Of a stretch of DNA of 64,000 nt, positions 1 to 8,774 are shown in pieces. The notes beneath the pieces were generated by a model. That model saw only the letters and a program-made list of their open reading frames with translations, had not been told where the DNA came from and did no database searches. Both the position numbers and the translations under genes were made by a program. Origin of the DNA: Staphylococcus saccharolyticus (GTDB lineage Bacteria > Bacillota > Bacilli > Staphylococcales > Staphylococcaceae). Each line of letters starts with the position of its first letter. The stretch's first letter is position 1. The stretch spans positions 1,860,001 to 1,924,000 of the forward strand of contig NZ_UHDZ01000001.1 in NCBI RefSeq assembly GCF_900458815.1, read 5' to 3'.

Positions 1-290
1 TTTTCATATGGTGATTCATTAACAAATTCAGGACTATCTTCTAACTCTTCATTCACTTCGATGATTTTACCTGAAATTGGTGCATATAACTCTGACACAG
101 TTTTAACTGATTCAACACTACCGAAAGTGTCACCTTCATTTAATTCATCATCTGTTTCAGGTAACTCAACAAATACGATATCACCTAATTCATTCTGAGC
201 ATGTTCCGTAATACCAATAGTTGCTACGTTATCTTCAACTTTAACCCATTCATGTTCTTTAGAATACTTAAATTCGCTCGGTACTGCCAC
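1..290 (-). CDS. gcvH: Glycine cleavage system H protein (partial, 3' end outside window)
   Basis: Lipoyl carrier of the glycine cleavage complex, shuttling the aminomethyl group between P, T and L proteins; in Firmicutes GcvH is also the entry point for lipoate relay. The visible 96 residues begin [10 protein letters not shown] and include the lipoyl-lysine motif ESVKTVSE with the acceptor at about K63. The start is GTG at 290, preceded on the minus strand by AGGAGGGG at good spacing. The C-terminus lies beyond position 1. It stands alone here, without gcvT/gcvP, as is usual in staphylococci. Confidence 0.95.
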   Translation of the reverse strand, partial: MAVPSEFKYSKEHEWVKVEDNVATIGITEHAQNELGDIVFVELPETDDELNEGDTFGSVESVKTVSELYAPISGKIIEVNEELEDSPEFVNESPYE

Positions 291-462
291 GAGAATCCCC
301 TCCTAATTATTTAATTACAATTTAATGATGCCACACTGAAATTATTCATTCAACTATTATCTAAAAGATAATGTTAATTAAAATTCGTGTTTAAGTTTAT
401 AAAACATCATTTTCACTAATAATTTACTATTAATGTTCACTTTTTAAGACAAAGCAATAAAA

Positions 463-816
463 TTACAACCAATGCTGTTTATAATCGTCCTCTTTAAAAC
501 CTAAAGTGATATCATCTCCAGAGATAACTAATGGACGTTTTACCAACATTCCGTCAGATGCTAATAATTCTAATTTTTCATCATCTGACATATTTTTAAG
601 CTTATCTTTTAATTTTAATTCACGATACTTCGCACCATGTGTATTAAACAATTTGCTAATTTCTACATCTGTTTTGTCGATGATTTCTTCAAATTCTTTT
701 TTAGTTGGTGTGTGTTGAACAATATCAATTGGTTCATAACTCACACCATATTCATCTAAAAATTTAGCGGCTTTCTTACAAGTCGTACAATTTGAATATT
801 GATAAAATTTGATCAT
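463..816 (-). CDS. ArsC/Spx-family thioredoxin-fold protein
   Basis: A 117-residue protein of the arsenate reductase/Spx/MgsR family. The CxxC motif is at C10-T-T-C13 in the first loop of the thioredoxin fold, and the C-terminal KRPLVI segment is typical of the family. Function cannot be fixed from sequence: it may be a YusI-like reductase or an Spx-like regulator. It lacks an adjacent ars operon, so true arsenate resistance is unlikely. It is divergent from the thioredoxin-like gene at 962, with which it shares a short AT-rich promoter region, and precedes gcvH on the minus strand. Confidence 0.85.
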   Translation of the reverse strand: MIKFYQYSNCTTCKKAAKFLDEYGVSYEPIDIVQHTPTKKEFEEIIDKTDVEISKLFNTHGAKYRELKLKDKLKNMSDDEKLELLASDGMLVKRPLVISGDDITLGFKEDDYKQHWL

Positions 817-961
817 TCGTTATATTACCTCCTTCTCTATATTAACTCAAATATACCATGTTCTTAGATAGAACGCTTTAGTTTTTAGGCTAATATTTTT
901 ATTAAAAAGATAACATTAGTTATAATAAATTTACTAAATCTTAGAAAAGGAGCATAAAACT

Positions 962-1288
962 ATGCAAAATATTCATAAAACTGAAGAGTTTGATTCTATT
1001 CTTAATAGTCAAGAACCTGTCATCGTGAAATTTGAAGCTGATTGGTGTCCAGATTGTAAAGCAATGGATATGTGGATTACTCCGATTGTAGAGAAATTTA
1101 ATAATTATAATTGGTATGTTGTGGATCGTGATGAACTTGAAGAGACCACAACTAAAAACAATGTAATGGGTATCCCTAGTATTCTAATATTTAAAAATAG
1201 TAAAAAATTGGCACATCTTCACTCAGCAAATGCTAAAACACCTGACCAAGTTGAATCATTTTTAGATGAGAATTTGACTTTGAAATAA
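962..1288 (+). CDS. Thioredoxin-family protein
   Basis: A 108-residue cytosolic thioredoxin-fold protein with the redox motif W28-C29-P30-D31-C32, a variant of the classical WCGPC, and the cis-proline region MGIPSILIF. It is not the main TrxA, given the unusual WCPDC centre; probably a YdbP-like accessory thioredoxin. The start ATG follows AAAAGGAG at about 6 nt, and a TATAAT-like -10 lies near 921-926. A GC-rich inverted repeat follows at once. Confidence 0.88.
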   Translation: MQNIHKTEEFDSILNSQEPVIVKFEADWCPDCKAMDMWITPIVEKFNNYNWYVVDRDELEETTTKNNVMGIPSILIFKNSKKLAHLHSANAKTPDQVESFLDENLTLK

Positions 1289-1291
1289 AAT

Positions 1292-1331
1292 AAGCTTCCA
1301 CCTTATAGTGCAAATGATAGAGGGGAAGCTT
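1292..1331 (+). terminator. Hairpin after the thioredoxin-like gene
   Basis: AAGCTTCC at 1292-1299 pairs with GGAAGCTT at 1324-1331. It sits between the convergent thioredoxin and nitroreductase genes. The T-tract is weak, so efficiency is uncertain. Confidence 0.5.
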
Positions 1332-1363
1332 GTTGATTATAATCACTCTTAATCATGGAAGTG

Positions 1364-1906
1364 TTATTCAAACTCAGTAATTAGATTTTTATTTTTACGT
1401 TGAGCTTTTGTAGGCACAACTTCTAAATCTGTTAAGTACAAAAAACCTGCTAGAATCTCATTATCTTTAACACCTAAAGCTTTACGTACTTTGGGTTCAA
1501 AAATATACTGTGGTGATTTCCAACATGTGCCTATACCTGCTTCATATAAAAGCAACATTAAATTTTGAGTAAATGCCCCGAATGCGAAATAATTTTCACA
1601 ACTTTGTCGTTGTCTTGGATCATCTTTTAAAATGAGTAATAACATTCCACCTAAATTTGTTACTGCATTGTAATGATCCTCACGCTTCTCTGGACTATCT
1701 GGAAATGCAAATCTTGTTATATCTTGACTAAAATCACCGAGTTTATCTTTTGCAATATGAACCACACGCCATGGTTCTCTCATCCCATGATTTGGAGCGT
1801 CTGTAGCTTTTTCAATAGCATCATACAATGCCTTATCGTCAATGGCCATTTCATGTTTAAACTTCTTGATACTTCGACGACTAGATATCGCTTCTTGTAA
1901 TTCCAC
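1364..1906 (-). CDS. ntrA: Nitroreductase-family flavoprotein (NtrA-like)
   Basis: A 180-residue nitroreductase with the family start SRRSIKKF (FMN phosphate contacts) and GIGTCWKSP near residue 125. Proteins of this family are NAD(P)H-dependent FMN enzymes. In S. aureus a nitroreductase called NtrA has been linked to Fur control and iron release from siderophores. I assign the symbol by synteny with aroD and the thioredoxin/ArsC pair, and because a Fur-like palindrome lies just upstream. Alternative: a YdgI/YfhC-like nitroreductase with no role in iron. Start ATG at 1906 follows GGGAGCGAAT on the minus strand. Confidence 0.75.
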   Translation of the reverse strand: MELQEAISSRRSIKKFKHEMAIDDKALYDAIEKATDAPNHGMREPWRVVHIAKDKLGDFSQDITRFAFPDSPEKREDHYNAVTNLGGMLLLILKDDPRQRQSCENYFAFGAFTQNLMLLLYEAGIGTCWKSPQYIFEPKVRKALGVKDNEILAGFLYLTDLEVVPTKAQRKNKNLITEFE

Positions 1907-1931
1907 TTTAATTCGCTCCCTTCATGTACGT

Positions 1932-1946
1932 TGATAACAATTATCA
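1932..1946. promoter_or_regulatory. Fur-box-like palindrome
   Basis: TGATAACAATTATCA differs at one position from the 7-1-7 Fur consensus TGATAATNATTATCA. It lies 26 bp upstream of the nitroreductase start and so overlaps its probable promoter. PerR boxes are similar but favour TTATAAT-type arms, so Fur fits better. Confidence 0.65.
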
Positions 1947-1984
1947 ATTATAATTGACGTTCTTATGAATTTCAAATTTTTGGC

Positions 1985-2701
1985 TTAAGCATGATACACT
2001 GATATCAGTTGTTCTAATTGTTGAACATGAATTTGACCAGGTGCTTTAGGTTGGTCCAAGCATCCATAAGAAATAGAACCTCCAAACACACCTTGTGCAA
2101 TTCGACTTACTATTCCTAAATTAGACATCGCTATCCCTACAACTTTATATGGCGTAGTATCCACTGTTACGCTCATAGCCTCTAGTAAGTGTAATACATC
2201 CTCTTTGCATTGAGGCATAACTGCTAGTTTTAAATAACTAGGTTGTAATTTTTGCATTTTAAAATATATAAATTTTAAATCTTCTAATGAGGGTGTTTCT
2301 TTAAAATTGTGATGTGATAACACAATTTCTATACCTTGACGTTGAGCTTGTTGAATTACATTAGCATATAATTCTAGATTCATCGACTGACTCCATTCAA
2401 TATCTAACATATCAAATTGATGATTTTGTATTATCTGATTTATTATATCTAAATAGTCCTTCTCTTCTAAATCTCCTTTGCCACCTTGAGAAGCTGTTCG
2501 GTATGTAACTAATATTTTAAAATTAAAAGTCTTTAATTGTTTTATTACAAAGTTAAATCTTTCCATATTAAATTTAAACCATTGGTCAATTCTTAGTTCT
2601 ATTATGTCAATTGAATCCTTATATCGATTCAAATCATCTAGTAATATTTGACTTATTTCTACTTCAGGTGCAATCGTTGCTGCTATATCTACATGAGACA
2701 T
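1985..2701 (-). CDS. aroD: 3-dehydroquinate dehydratase, type I
   Basis: Third step of the shikimate pathway: 3-dehydroquinate to 3-dehydroshikimate through a Schiff base. The protein is 238 residues from ATG at 2701, preceded by TTGAGGGATAAG; the in-frame TTG four codons upstream lies within this ribosome site and is rejected. Family motifs include IELRID, SHHNFKETP (catalytic His region), YLKLAVMP (Schiff-base Lys) and the C-terminal APGQIHV loop. Single gene with its own promoter region, divergent from the Ohr-like gene. Confidence 0.96.
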   Translation of the reverse strand: MSHVDIAATIAPEVEISQILLDDLNRYKDSIDIIELRIDQWFKFNMERFNFVIKQLKTFNFKILVTYRTASQGGKGDLEEKDYLDIINQIIQNHQFDMLDIEWSQSMNLELYANVIQQAQRQGIEIVLSHHNFKETPSLEDLKFIYFKMQKLQPSYLKLAVMPQCKEDVLHLLEAMSVTVDTTPYKVVGIAMSNLGIVSRIAQGVFGGSISYGCLDQPKAPGQIHVQQLEQLISVYHA

Positions 2702-2865
2702 CTTATCCCTCAATTCCTATTATATTATCTTTATTTTATATGATTCACTTTATTTATTACAAATTACTTTAGCACGATTGATTCTAAAAAAATAAAAGTC
2801 TGATGATTTAACTCATAAATCAATGGGTAATACACAAATACATACGAAATTAGGAGGTAATTAAT

Positions 2866-3288
2866 ATGTCAGTTCAATATGAAACTAAAGCTACAAACGT
2901 AGGTGGACGTAAAGGACATGTCCACACAGACGATAGTGCAATAAATGTAGATGTATTACCGCCACAACAAGCAGATGGCTATGCGACAAATCCTGAACAA
3001 TTATTTGCAGCTGGCTATGCTTCATGTTTTAACGGCGCAGTCGACCTTATCTTAAAACAAAATAAAGTACGTGACGCTGAACCTGAAGTGACATTAACTG
3101 TACGTTTAGAAGACGATCCAGACGCTGAAAGTCCTAAACTAGGCGTTGATATTCATGCAAAAGTAAAAAATGTTTTATCTCAAGAGGACGCTGAAAAATA
3201 TTTACAAGAAGCACATGATTTCTGTCCATACTCTAAAGCAACTCGTGGCAATATAGACGTTAAATTGAATGTTGAAGTAGTAGATTAA
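2866..3288 (+). CDS. Ohr/OsmC-family organic hydroperoxide resistance protein
   Basis: A 140-residue thiol peroxidase of the Ohr branch of OsmC proteins. The two redox cysteines are visible: C54 in [10 protein letters not shown] and C120 in [12 protein letters not shown]. It reduces organic hydroperoxides using dithiol reductants. Start ATG follows TTAGGAGGTAATTAAT, a near-perfect ribosome site. No OhrR/MarR repressor gene is adjacent. Confidence 0.93.
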   Translation: MSVQYETKATNVGGRKGHVHTDDSAINVDVLPPQQADGYATNPEQLFAAGYASCFNGAVDLILKQNKVRDAEPEVTLTVRLEDDPDAESPKLGVDIHAKVKNVLSQEDAEKYLQEAHDFCPYSKATRGNIDVKLNVEVVD

Positions 3289-3333
3289 CTTATCCTAACT
3301 CATATTTCTTAAGATATTGTAGTTTAACTCTAC

Positions 3334-3375
3334 TCCGATTGAAGTTCTAAATGAATTTCAATCGGAATTTTTATT
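3334..3375 (+). terminator. Rho-independent terminator of the Ohr-like gene
   Basis: TCCGATTGAA (3334-3343) pairs with TTCAATCGGA (3357-3366) and is followed by ATTTTTATT. Confidence 0.85.
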
Positions 3376-3692
3376 ACTTATTATGTATAAATACGCTATT
3401 TTAACACCTTTTAAACTATATTTTTATTAAGATTTAGTAAAAAGCTTTTGCTTTATAAAATTTTCGCTACAATAGAATGTAGTAAATTCATTTTATACAC
3501 AATAATAGATAGTAATTCAAAATTATAATTTTTTGTTTAAAAACTCAAAATAAATAAGTTTCATAGATTGTTTTTTGGTATTATAAAACGATTATTGCGT
3601 ATTTTTAATAATTCTTTTATTATGTATTTAATAAGTCTCTTTACTATAAGATAATATATATTTATGTAATTTCTTTTAATGGGGAGGTCACC
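3376..3692. other. AT-rich intergenic stretch
   Basis: Very AT-rich with no recognisable gene. It holds the promoter region of the GNAT gene; the ribosome site GGGGAGGTCACC sits just before 3693. Confidence 0.6.
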
Positions 3693-4199
3693 ATGAACAA
3701 TATCCGTTTATTAAACCAGGATGATTTAGAATCTTATATAGAATTAATGTCAAATGGTTACCATAGTTATGATTGGGATCGCTATTACTTAGAGCATGTA
3801 AGCAAAGATAGACTTAATAAAATATTGTCACAAGATACTAAATTTTGGAATATTTTTGGGGCTTTTGAAAAGGATCAACTCGTAGCGACTTGTACACTTA
3901 AACAAATGAACTATGTTGGTAAAAATCACAAAGCAGTGCTTGAAAATAATTTTGTCAAAGATAATGATGAAATTGTTAATAGAGAATTAATCAATTATAT
4001 TATTCACTACGCTAGAGAGCACCAAATTGAAATGTTAATGACTACAATTGCGTCTAATAATATCAGTGCTAAAGTCTTTTTTAGCTCAATTGGTTTTGAA
4101 AATCTAGCTTTTGAAAAAAATGCTAGTAAAATTGGTGATGAATATTTTGATGAAAATTGGCTCATTTATTATGTTTCAGATTCTTTAGATAGTAATTAA
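3693..4199 (+). CDS. GNAT-family N-acetyltransferase
   Basis: 168 residues starting NNIRLLNQDDLESYIELM, a typical GNAT N-terminus. The C-terminal half has NNISAKVFFSSIGFE, the usual GNAT alpha4/beta6-7 pattern in which the Asn and the FY-like segment contact acetyl-CoA. Substrate unknown. Strong GGGGAGG ribosome site. Single gene. Confidence 0.8.
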   Translation: MNNIRLLNQDDLESYIELMSNGYHSYDWDRYYLEHVSKDRLNKILSQDTKFWNIFGAFEKDQLVATCTLKQMNYVGKNHKAVLENNFVKDNDEIVNRELINYIIHYAREHQIEMLMTTIASNNISAKVFFSSIGFENLAFEKNASKIGDEYFDENWLIYYVSDSLDSN

Positions 4200-4280
4200 A
4201 ATGAGTGCAATATCTAAGATAAGCTACCTCTTTTTAATCTAAAAAATGAGACATCAGTAATGTCGCAGTCTTTCCATAAA

Positions 4281-4314
4281 CTCAACAAATTTTTGTTGAG
4301 TTTATTATTTTTTT
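4281..4314 (+). terminator. Terminator between GNAT and phosphatase genes
   Basis: CTCAACAAAT/TTTTGTTGAG forms a perfect hairpin at 4281-4300 followed by a T-rich run. A weaker GACAT/ATGTC hairpin lies just before it at 4250-4264. Confidence 0.8.
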
Positions 4315-4893
4315 GGATCAATGATTTCTAAAAATGTGAATCGTTCGTCATCATATTTAAATTTGACAATATTACAATTGCCAATGTCATATTGACTACC
4401 TTTTTTATAACCTAATACTTTTCTAATAAACAGTCCTATTGTACTACCATGACTGACTTCTAAAGTATTATTTCCATTATTATTCTTCATGACACCCTCT
4501 AAAGCGTTGCACACACGATTTTCAACCTCAGCTCTAGCTTCACCACCAAATGGCACAACGGCATCTCCATATAAATATTTAGGTTCTTTAATTGCTCTTA
4601 GTAACTCAATACTTTCACCTTCAAACAAACCAAAACTCCACTCTTTCAATTCTTTAATCCTTTGATATGCTTGGTTGGGTGCTGCATTTTCTAAAGTGCC
4701 ACATGCACGTTGTTGTGGGGAGGTATATAAAGTATCAAATTGAATATTGTTTGTCTTAAAATATTTTTGTGCTGCTAGTGCTTGTTGAATTCCTAGTGAT
4801 GTTAATGGTGAATCACTCGCACCTTGTATCTTTCCTTTTAAATTAAAAACTGTTTGACCATGTCGCAAGCAATAAATATAATGTTTGTGTCAA
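4305..4893 (-). pseudogene. Histidine phosphatase (phosphoglycerate mutase-like), 5' frameshift
   Basis: The RHGQT catalytic motif and the rest of a branch-2 histidine phosphatase domain read openly from 4868 to 4305, ending LEIIDPKK. The domain lacks its first beta strand because the reading frame is broken just before RHGQT. Upstream, TTG at 4893 (or GTG at 4896), after AGAGGTG, reads TQTLYLL and then shifts. The break coincides with an exact tandem duplication of TTGC (GCAAGCAA on the plus strand, 4865-4872). Removing one copy gives LYLLRHGQTVFN, the family consensus. A shorter product from TTG 4868 is possible but would miss the core strand. Confidence 0.75.
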
Positions 4894-5110
4894 CACCGAA
4901 CACCTCTTTGTTAACATTTCTTAAATGAAAGTTTATAAATTAATTTCTATCTTCATTTAAGCATTGACTTTTCTATAAGTAAATATAGCTATAACTATTT
5001 TTAAAAATATGTGTATTAAGGAAAATCAGAAAATTGAAGGATAACTTGTTTGAATATATTCAACAAGGGTATAACTTAACATCAGATTTACATTTATTAA
5101 AGGAGTGTTA

Positions 5111-5350
5111 ATGATGGATAACCATAATAACTGTAATTATGTAAATCCTAGTTCAATCTCACTAGATTGGGAATGTTTTATCATTAGTAAAACTGATATG
5201 TTATTAGATGGTGTTCCTAAAGAATTAATTAACACCTGGTTAGATAAAAATGTTCTTAAACCCTTTTCCATTCGTAACAATGAAATTAATTTTAAAACAA
5301 AAGACGTTTGGAAAGCGCTTAAAACTCATAATTGGTATTACTCAAATTAA
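5111..5350 (+). CDS. Small hypothetical protein
   Basis: 79 residues, not recognised. Composition is ordinary, with a conserved-looking tail rich in Trp and Asn (VWKALKTHNWYYSN). The start is ATG 5111 or 5114 after AAAGGAG at 5099-5105. Its last codons overlap the 3' end of the YozE-like remnant on the other strand. Confidence 0.55.
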   Translation: MMDNHNNCNYVNPSSISLDWECFIISKTDMLLDGVPKELINTWLDKNVLKPFSIRNNEINFKTKDVWKALKTHNWYYSN

Positions 5351-5535
5351 ATTATATAAACTAATCGCTCTGTTCGTACTTTCAATTAACTCATGATCAT
5401 TATAATTAAAAAGGACGTACGTTTGTTATTCTCCTCTTCACAAGGGAAATGAATATCATCTAAAATATACTTAGCTAAACTTCGTAGCAGTGTATCATCA
5501 TTGCTAAATTGAAGAATAAAATCATAAAATGACAT
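5342..5535 (-). pseudogene. YozE-like (UPF0346) SAM-like protein, frameshifted
   Basis: From ATG 5535, with AGGGGATGAA upstream, the sequence reads MSFYDFILQFSNDDTLL and on to DDIHFPCEEENNK, the start of a YozE-type protein. It then runs out of frame to a stop at 5386. In the neighbouring frame the expected C-terminal half appears: YVLFNYNDHELIEST then NRAISLYNLI, stopping at 5342. A one-base loss near the CGTACGT segment at about 5417-5424 would explain the split. Recognition rests on my memory of staphylococcal YozE paralogues. Confidence 0.65.
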
Positions 5536-5982
5536 CGAAATTCATCCCCTATTTAAAAGTGTAATTGACACTTTTAATCTTTACTGTAGTAATTCATGTA
5601 CTAATCATACCGAATTGCTCAAGATTATCTATGTGCAAAATTTTATTTTTTTCACTTTTTTACTTTGTTCTTCTTTTTGAAATTTTAAAATAAAGTTTTT
5701 GTTGAATTTCATTTAATTAAAGTCAGATATAACTAGAAATAATATTATATAATTAAATACGTTTAATAGTCAGAAAATTCTTATTATTTAAAAGATAGTA
5801 ACAGATTGATAAATTAAAATATCTTCCCTCTTATTTACTTAATAGATTTTCAAAAGATATAAAAATAAACATGTAAATTGAATTTTATTAAAGATAATAT
5901 ATTTACCTGTGTGTAATAAATGATATTATAGTACATAAATAACCTAGTGCTAGCATAATAGTATCTAATGAGGTGAAACACC
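5536..5982. other. AT-rich intergenic stretch with a weak CodY-like site
   Basis: No gene seen. AATAGTCAGAAAATT at 5765-5779 matches the CodY consensus AATTTTCWGAAAATT at 13 of 15 positions, but lies 200 bp from the next start, so its meaning is unclear. A putative minus-strand 67-residue frame here is low-complexity and overlaps the next gene. Confidence 0.35.
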
Positions 5983-6240
5983 ATGAAACTAATTAGAATA
6001 AATGTAATTAACGTGATATTAACTATACTATTTATGGCTTTTAACGTACTCATTACCTACAACGAGAATATTGATAACAATTTGTGGTTAGTACCAGGAT
6101 TAATCATTTGTGGTATTACTTTACTTACAAGTTTAACAATAGCTATTGTGTATACTGATTTATTTAGTGAAATTTTATTTTTTATCAATATCATTTTAGC
6201 ACTATATTATATCTATCCTATTCTTTATGAGTTCATTTAA
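5983..6240 (+). CDS. Small membrane protein (85 aa)
   Basis: Nearly all hydrophobic, with three predicted membrane segments (about residues 5-25, 33-55 and 60-82). ATG follows GAGGTGAAACACC. Not recognised. Followed 30 bp on by a second small membrane protein, so the two are probably co-transcribed and share the terminator at 6517. Confidence 0.6.
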   Translation: MKLIRINVINVILTILFMAFNVLITYNENIDNNLWLVPGLIICGITLLTSLTIAIVYTDLFSEILFFINIILALYYIYPILYEFI

Positions 6241-6270
6241 TGCAAAGTTTAATTGCAAGGAGGGTTAACT

Positions 6271-6459
6271 ATGAGTTTACATTTTTATATCCTATTATGG
6301 CTTGCCATACTGTTTATTATTGCAGGAACTATCTTATTAATTACAATGCTAAAAACTAAAAAAGAAGAAAGAAAAGAATCCTACTTAGGCTTTACAGTCA
6401 TCTTCTTAATCTTTGGTATTGCCATACTTATCTACACGCTTATATTTGGAATTTTGTAA
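6271..6459 (+). CDS. Small membrane protein (62 aa)
   Basis: Starts MSLHFYILLW; ATG 6271 is chosen because GCAAGGAGGG sits 7 nt upstream, whereas the upstream in-frame TTG falls inside that ribosome site. Two transmembrane helices (residues 4-24 and 38-60) flank a short basic KTKKEERKES loop. Unknown function; likely partner of the preceding gene. Confidence 0.65.
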   Translation: MSLHFYILLWLAILFIIAGTILLITMLKTKKEERKESYLGFTVIFLIFGIAILIYTLIFGIL

Positions 6460-6516
6460 CCGACTACGTGTCTAGCATATTATGTTGAGAGTCAAAGAAT
6501 ATTCAATTTTAAATGG

Positions 6517-6564
6517 TGCATCTTTAAAAGTTAGATTTCATGCGACTTTTAGAGATGCATTTTT
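6517..6564 (+). terminator. Strong terminator
   Basis: A 15-bp stem, TGCATCTTTAAAAGT against ACTTTTAGAGATGCA (6517-6531 / 6545-6559, one mismatch), then TTTTTCG. Confidence 0.88.
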
Positions 6565-6663
6565 CGTATAAAGATTGTAAATTTAAAATAGCCATTAAAT
6601 ATTAAATCATTAATTGAATCGAGTTATTCATTTAATTAAACTTTTAAGGAGCTTTTATAACAA

Positions 6664-7242
6664 ATGAAAACTAAACAAAAATACCTATTAATATCTTTTT
6701 CTTTAGTTTTTATTGCATTATTTTCTACATATTTGATAACCAATAACAATGTATATCCTTCTTCATATAAAAATCATCAAAAATCCTTTCAACTCCAACC
6801 TGGGGATATCATCATTACTAAAGGCCCCGTTTTGTTTGGTTTTTTCGACCATTCGAGCATTGCTATTGACCATCAAACTGTTCTTCAAATAGAAGGTCCA
6901 GGTGACAAACCTATTACTGAATCATTTACTTCTTACCGAAATCGTTTTGGTACAGGTAAAAATGAATGGGTTAAAATTTATCGTTGTGTTAAACCTGCTG
7001 CTGGACTACAGGCCGCGCATTGGGCTAAAGAAAACTATGAAAACAGCAACAGCCGTTATCTTGTCACACTTAATTTAACGAGTAAAAAGTTTACATATTG
7101 TACCAAAATTATTTACCAAGCATATAAGTATGGCGTAAGTAAAAATGCGGTGAGTGACCATGGTCTTTATATTATCTCTACTTACGCATTGAAAGATAAT
7201 TTTACTGATGCGTATCGCCTTAAATTAGTAAAGACATATTAA
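6664..7242 (+). CDS. YiiX-like permuted papain-fold hydrolase, membrane-anchored
   Basis: 192 residues: an N-terminal signal-anchor (about 7-27) and then a permuted NlpC/P60-like (YiiX/YebB) domain. The domain opens with LQPGDIIITKG; HSSIAID supplies the histidine, and TYCTKIIYQAY carries the probable nucleophilic cysteine. Such enzymes are thought to cleave amide or lipid-linked substrates in the envelope, but the substrate is unknown. Ribosome site AAGGAG is rather far (12 nt) from ATG 6664. Monocistronic with its own terminator. Confidence 0.75.
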   Translation: MKTKQKYLLISFSLVFIALFSTYLITNNNVYPSSYKNHQKSFQLQPGDIIITKGPVLFGFFDHSSIAIDHQTVLQIEGPGDKPITESFTSYRNRFGTGKNEWVKIYRCVKPAAGLQAAHWAKENYENSNSRYLVTLNLTSKKFTYCTKIIYQAYKYGVSKNAVSDHGLYIISTYALKDNFTDAYRLKLVKTY

Positions 7243-7245
7243 AAC

Positions 7246-7298
7246 CCTATCAATGAGATAAAAGGAAGCAATCTTTATTGAACATTGATAGGAATTTT
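7246..7298 (+). terminator. Terminator of the YiiX-like gene
   Basis: CCTATCAATG (7246-7255) pairs with CATTGATAGG (7283-7292), then AATTTTTT. It abuts the convergent gene at 7302 and may serve both. Confidence 0.8.
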
Positions 7299-7301
7299 TT
7301 A

Positions 7302-7535
7302 CTAATCCTCTTTAAAATAATTAATAAACTGATCGTTCTTATCTAACAAGTCTAGATAAGATATTGAACTAAAAGGTATAATACGCGTGCAATTTTTGAG
7401 TGGATAAATAATAATTTCATTCTCATAGTCAACATGTATATCGTTTTCTAAAACAACTTTCTTATTCCCAATCACTACCACTACAGATTTAAAAACATCA
7501 TCGTTTAAATACTTTCTTAATAGTTCTTTATTCAT
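7302..7535 (-). CDS. Small hypothetical protein (77 aa)
   Basis: Soluble, acidic/hydrophobic pattern suggestive of a small beta-rich domain (VVVVIGNKKVVLENDIHVDY). Not recognised. ATG 7535 has only an imperfect AGGGATG ribosome site. Convergent to the YiiX-like gene. Confidence 0.5.
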   Translation of the reverse strand: MNKELLRKYLNDDVFKSVVVVIGNKKVVLENDIHVDYENEIIIYPLKNCTRIIPFSSISYLDLLDKNDQFINYFKED

Positions 7536-7933
7536 TACACCATCACATCCCTTTATTTAAATTTACCACATTTTTGTTAAGGTAGTATGAATGTAATTAG
7601 ATTATTTTATTTATTCAATAAATTATTTTTACAAATATAAATCAAGTTGCATTACAATACATATATGAATTGAAAAAGGGTATTAATAATGCATGCCTTA
7701 GTATATTGAGTTGTCTTCCCTACAAAGTTTAAACTGAAATCACCTTATTATAGCTACCTTAATTTTAATAAATAAAACAATAATTCTTTCAAGCAACATA
7801 AATCATCCAGACTTTTAAAATTATTTAAATTATTTTAAAATATAAAATAAAAGTTGTTTTACTTGTTATTAGAACAAAATTATTGTTATTATTTATGAGT
7901 TAAATTACAAATTTATAATAAAAAGGAGTCAAA
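7536..7933. other. AT-rich intergenic stretch
   Basis: No open frame, RNA or repeat seen. It contains the divergent promoters for the flanking genes; AAAAAGGAGTC at its right end is the next ribosome site. Confidence 0.5.
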
Positions 7934-8671
7934 ATGAGAGAAAAAGGGAGCCTTTATTCAAAATTATATTATATCTTTCTAACTTTAATTATCATCGCCA
8001 TTGTTATTGTAGTCATTATCCTCTATAACACATTGAAGACAACTAAATCATCGTCCTCTGATTGTTATAGTGATTTTAATGAATTAAAAAAGAATACTCA
8101 TAAAAACAAAGATTGGCGAATAGATACAAAAACACGTAAAAATAAAAAAATAGTAGTTACAGCAATACATGGTGGAGGAATTGAACCTGGAACAACTGAG
8201 ATAGCTAGACGTATTTCTAATGTCGGTAAATACAACTTCTTTACATTTGAAGGTTTACGTAAATCAAATAATGACCAACTACATATTACCTCTACTCACT
8301 TCAATGAACCTCATTTACAAAAAATACTAAAAGATACAAAAAAAACCATTTCGATACATGGATTTTCTGGTGACGACCCGATTGTCTATATAGGCGGTAA
8401 AAATAAAGGTATGTCTAAAGCCATCGCAACACAACTACGTAGAAAAGGATTTACAGTTAAAGAAAGTCCTGAAAACATTGACGCGCAATCATCTGATAAT
8501 TTCGTAAATAAAAATGAATCAAATTTAGGTATTCAATTAGAATTAACCACTGCTTTAAGAAAGGGATTTTTTAAACATTATAAATTAGATCGTAGTAATA
8601 CTGATAAATATACTCCAGAATTTTACAAATTTGCGAACGCTGTGCAAAAAGGTATCGAAAAAGCAGATTAA
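7934..8671 (+). CDS. Membrane-anchored poly-gamma-glutamate hydrolase-family protein
   Basis: 245 residues: a membrane anchor at about 12-34, then a DUF867/PghP-type zinc amidohydrolase domain. Motifs: TAIHGGGIEPGTTEIA (metal-binding His and Glu), the TISIHGFSG strand, and GIQLELTTALRKG near the C-terminus. The family, best known from Bacillus phages, hydrolyses poly-gamma-glutamate. An anchored extracytoplasmic copy could trim the host's own PGA capsule or degrade that of neighbours. No cap genes are in the window. Confidence 0.8.
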   Translation: MREKGSLYSKLYYIFLTLIIIAIVIVVIILYNTLKTTKSSSSDCYSDFNELKKNTHKNKDWRIDTKTRKNKKIVVTAIHGGGIEPGTTEIARRISNVGKYNFFTFEGLRKSNNDQLHITSTHFNEPHLQKILKDTKKTISIHGFSGDDPIVYIGGKNKGMSKAIATQLRRKGFTVKESPENIDAQSSDNFVNKNESNLGIQLELTTALRKGFFKHYKLDRSNTDKYTPEFYKFANAVQKGIEKAD

Positions 8672-8774
8672 ATTCTAAAATAATTGTTATGATGTTTTAG
8701 AAATATTGTGTTTATAACTCTTTTTATTTATGGGTATAACATAATATCTATTAATTTTGGAGGGGAACTTTTTA

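Noticed and set aside
5765..5779. CodY box as firm regulatory site
   Set aside because: Two mismatches and 200 bp from the nearest start; kept only as a remark.
5850..6053. Minus-strand 67-residue hydrophobic frame
   Set aside because: Overlaps the better-supported plus-strand gene at 5983, has no ribosome site and is a by-product of AT-rich sequence.
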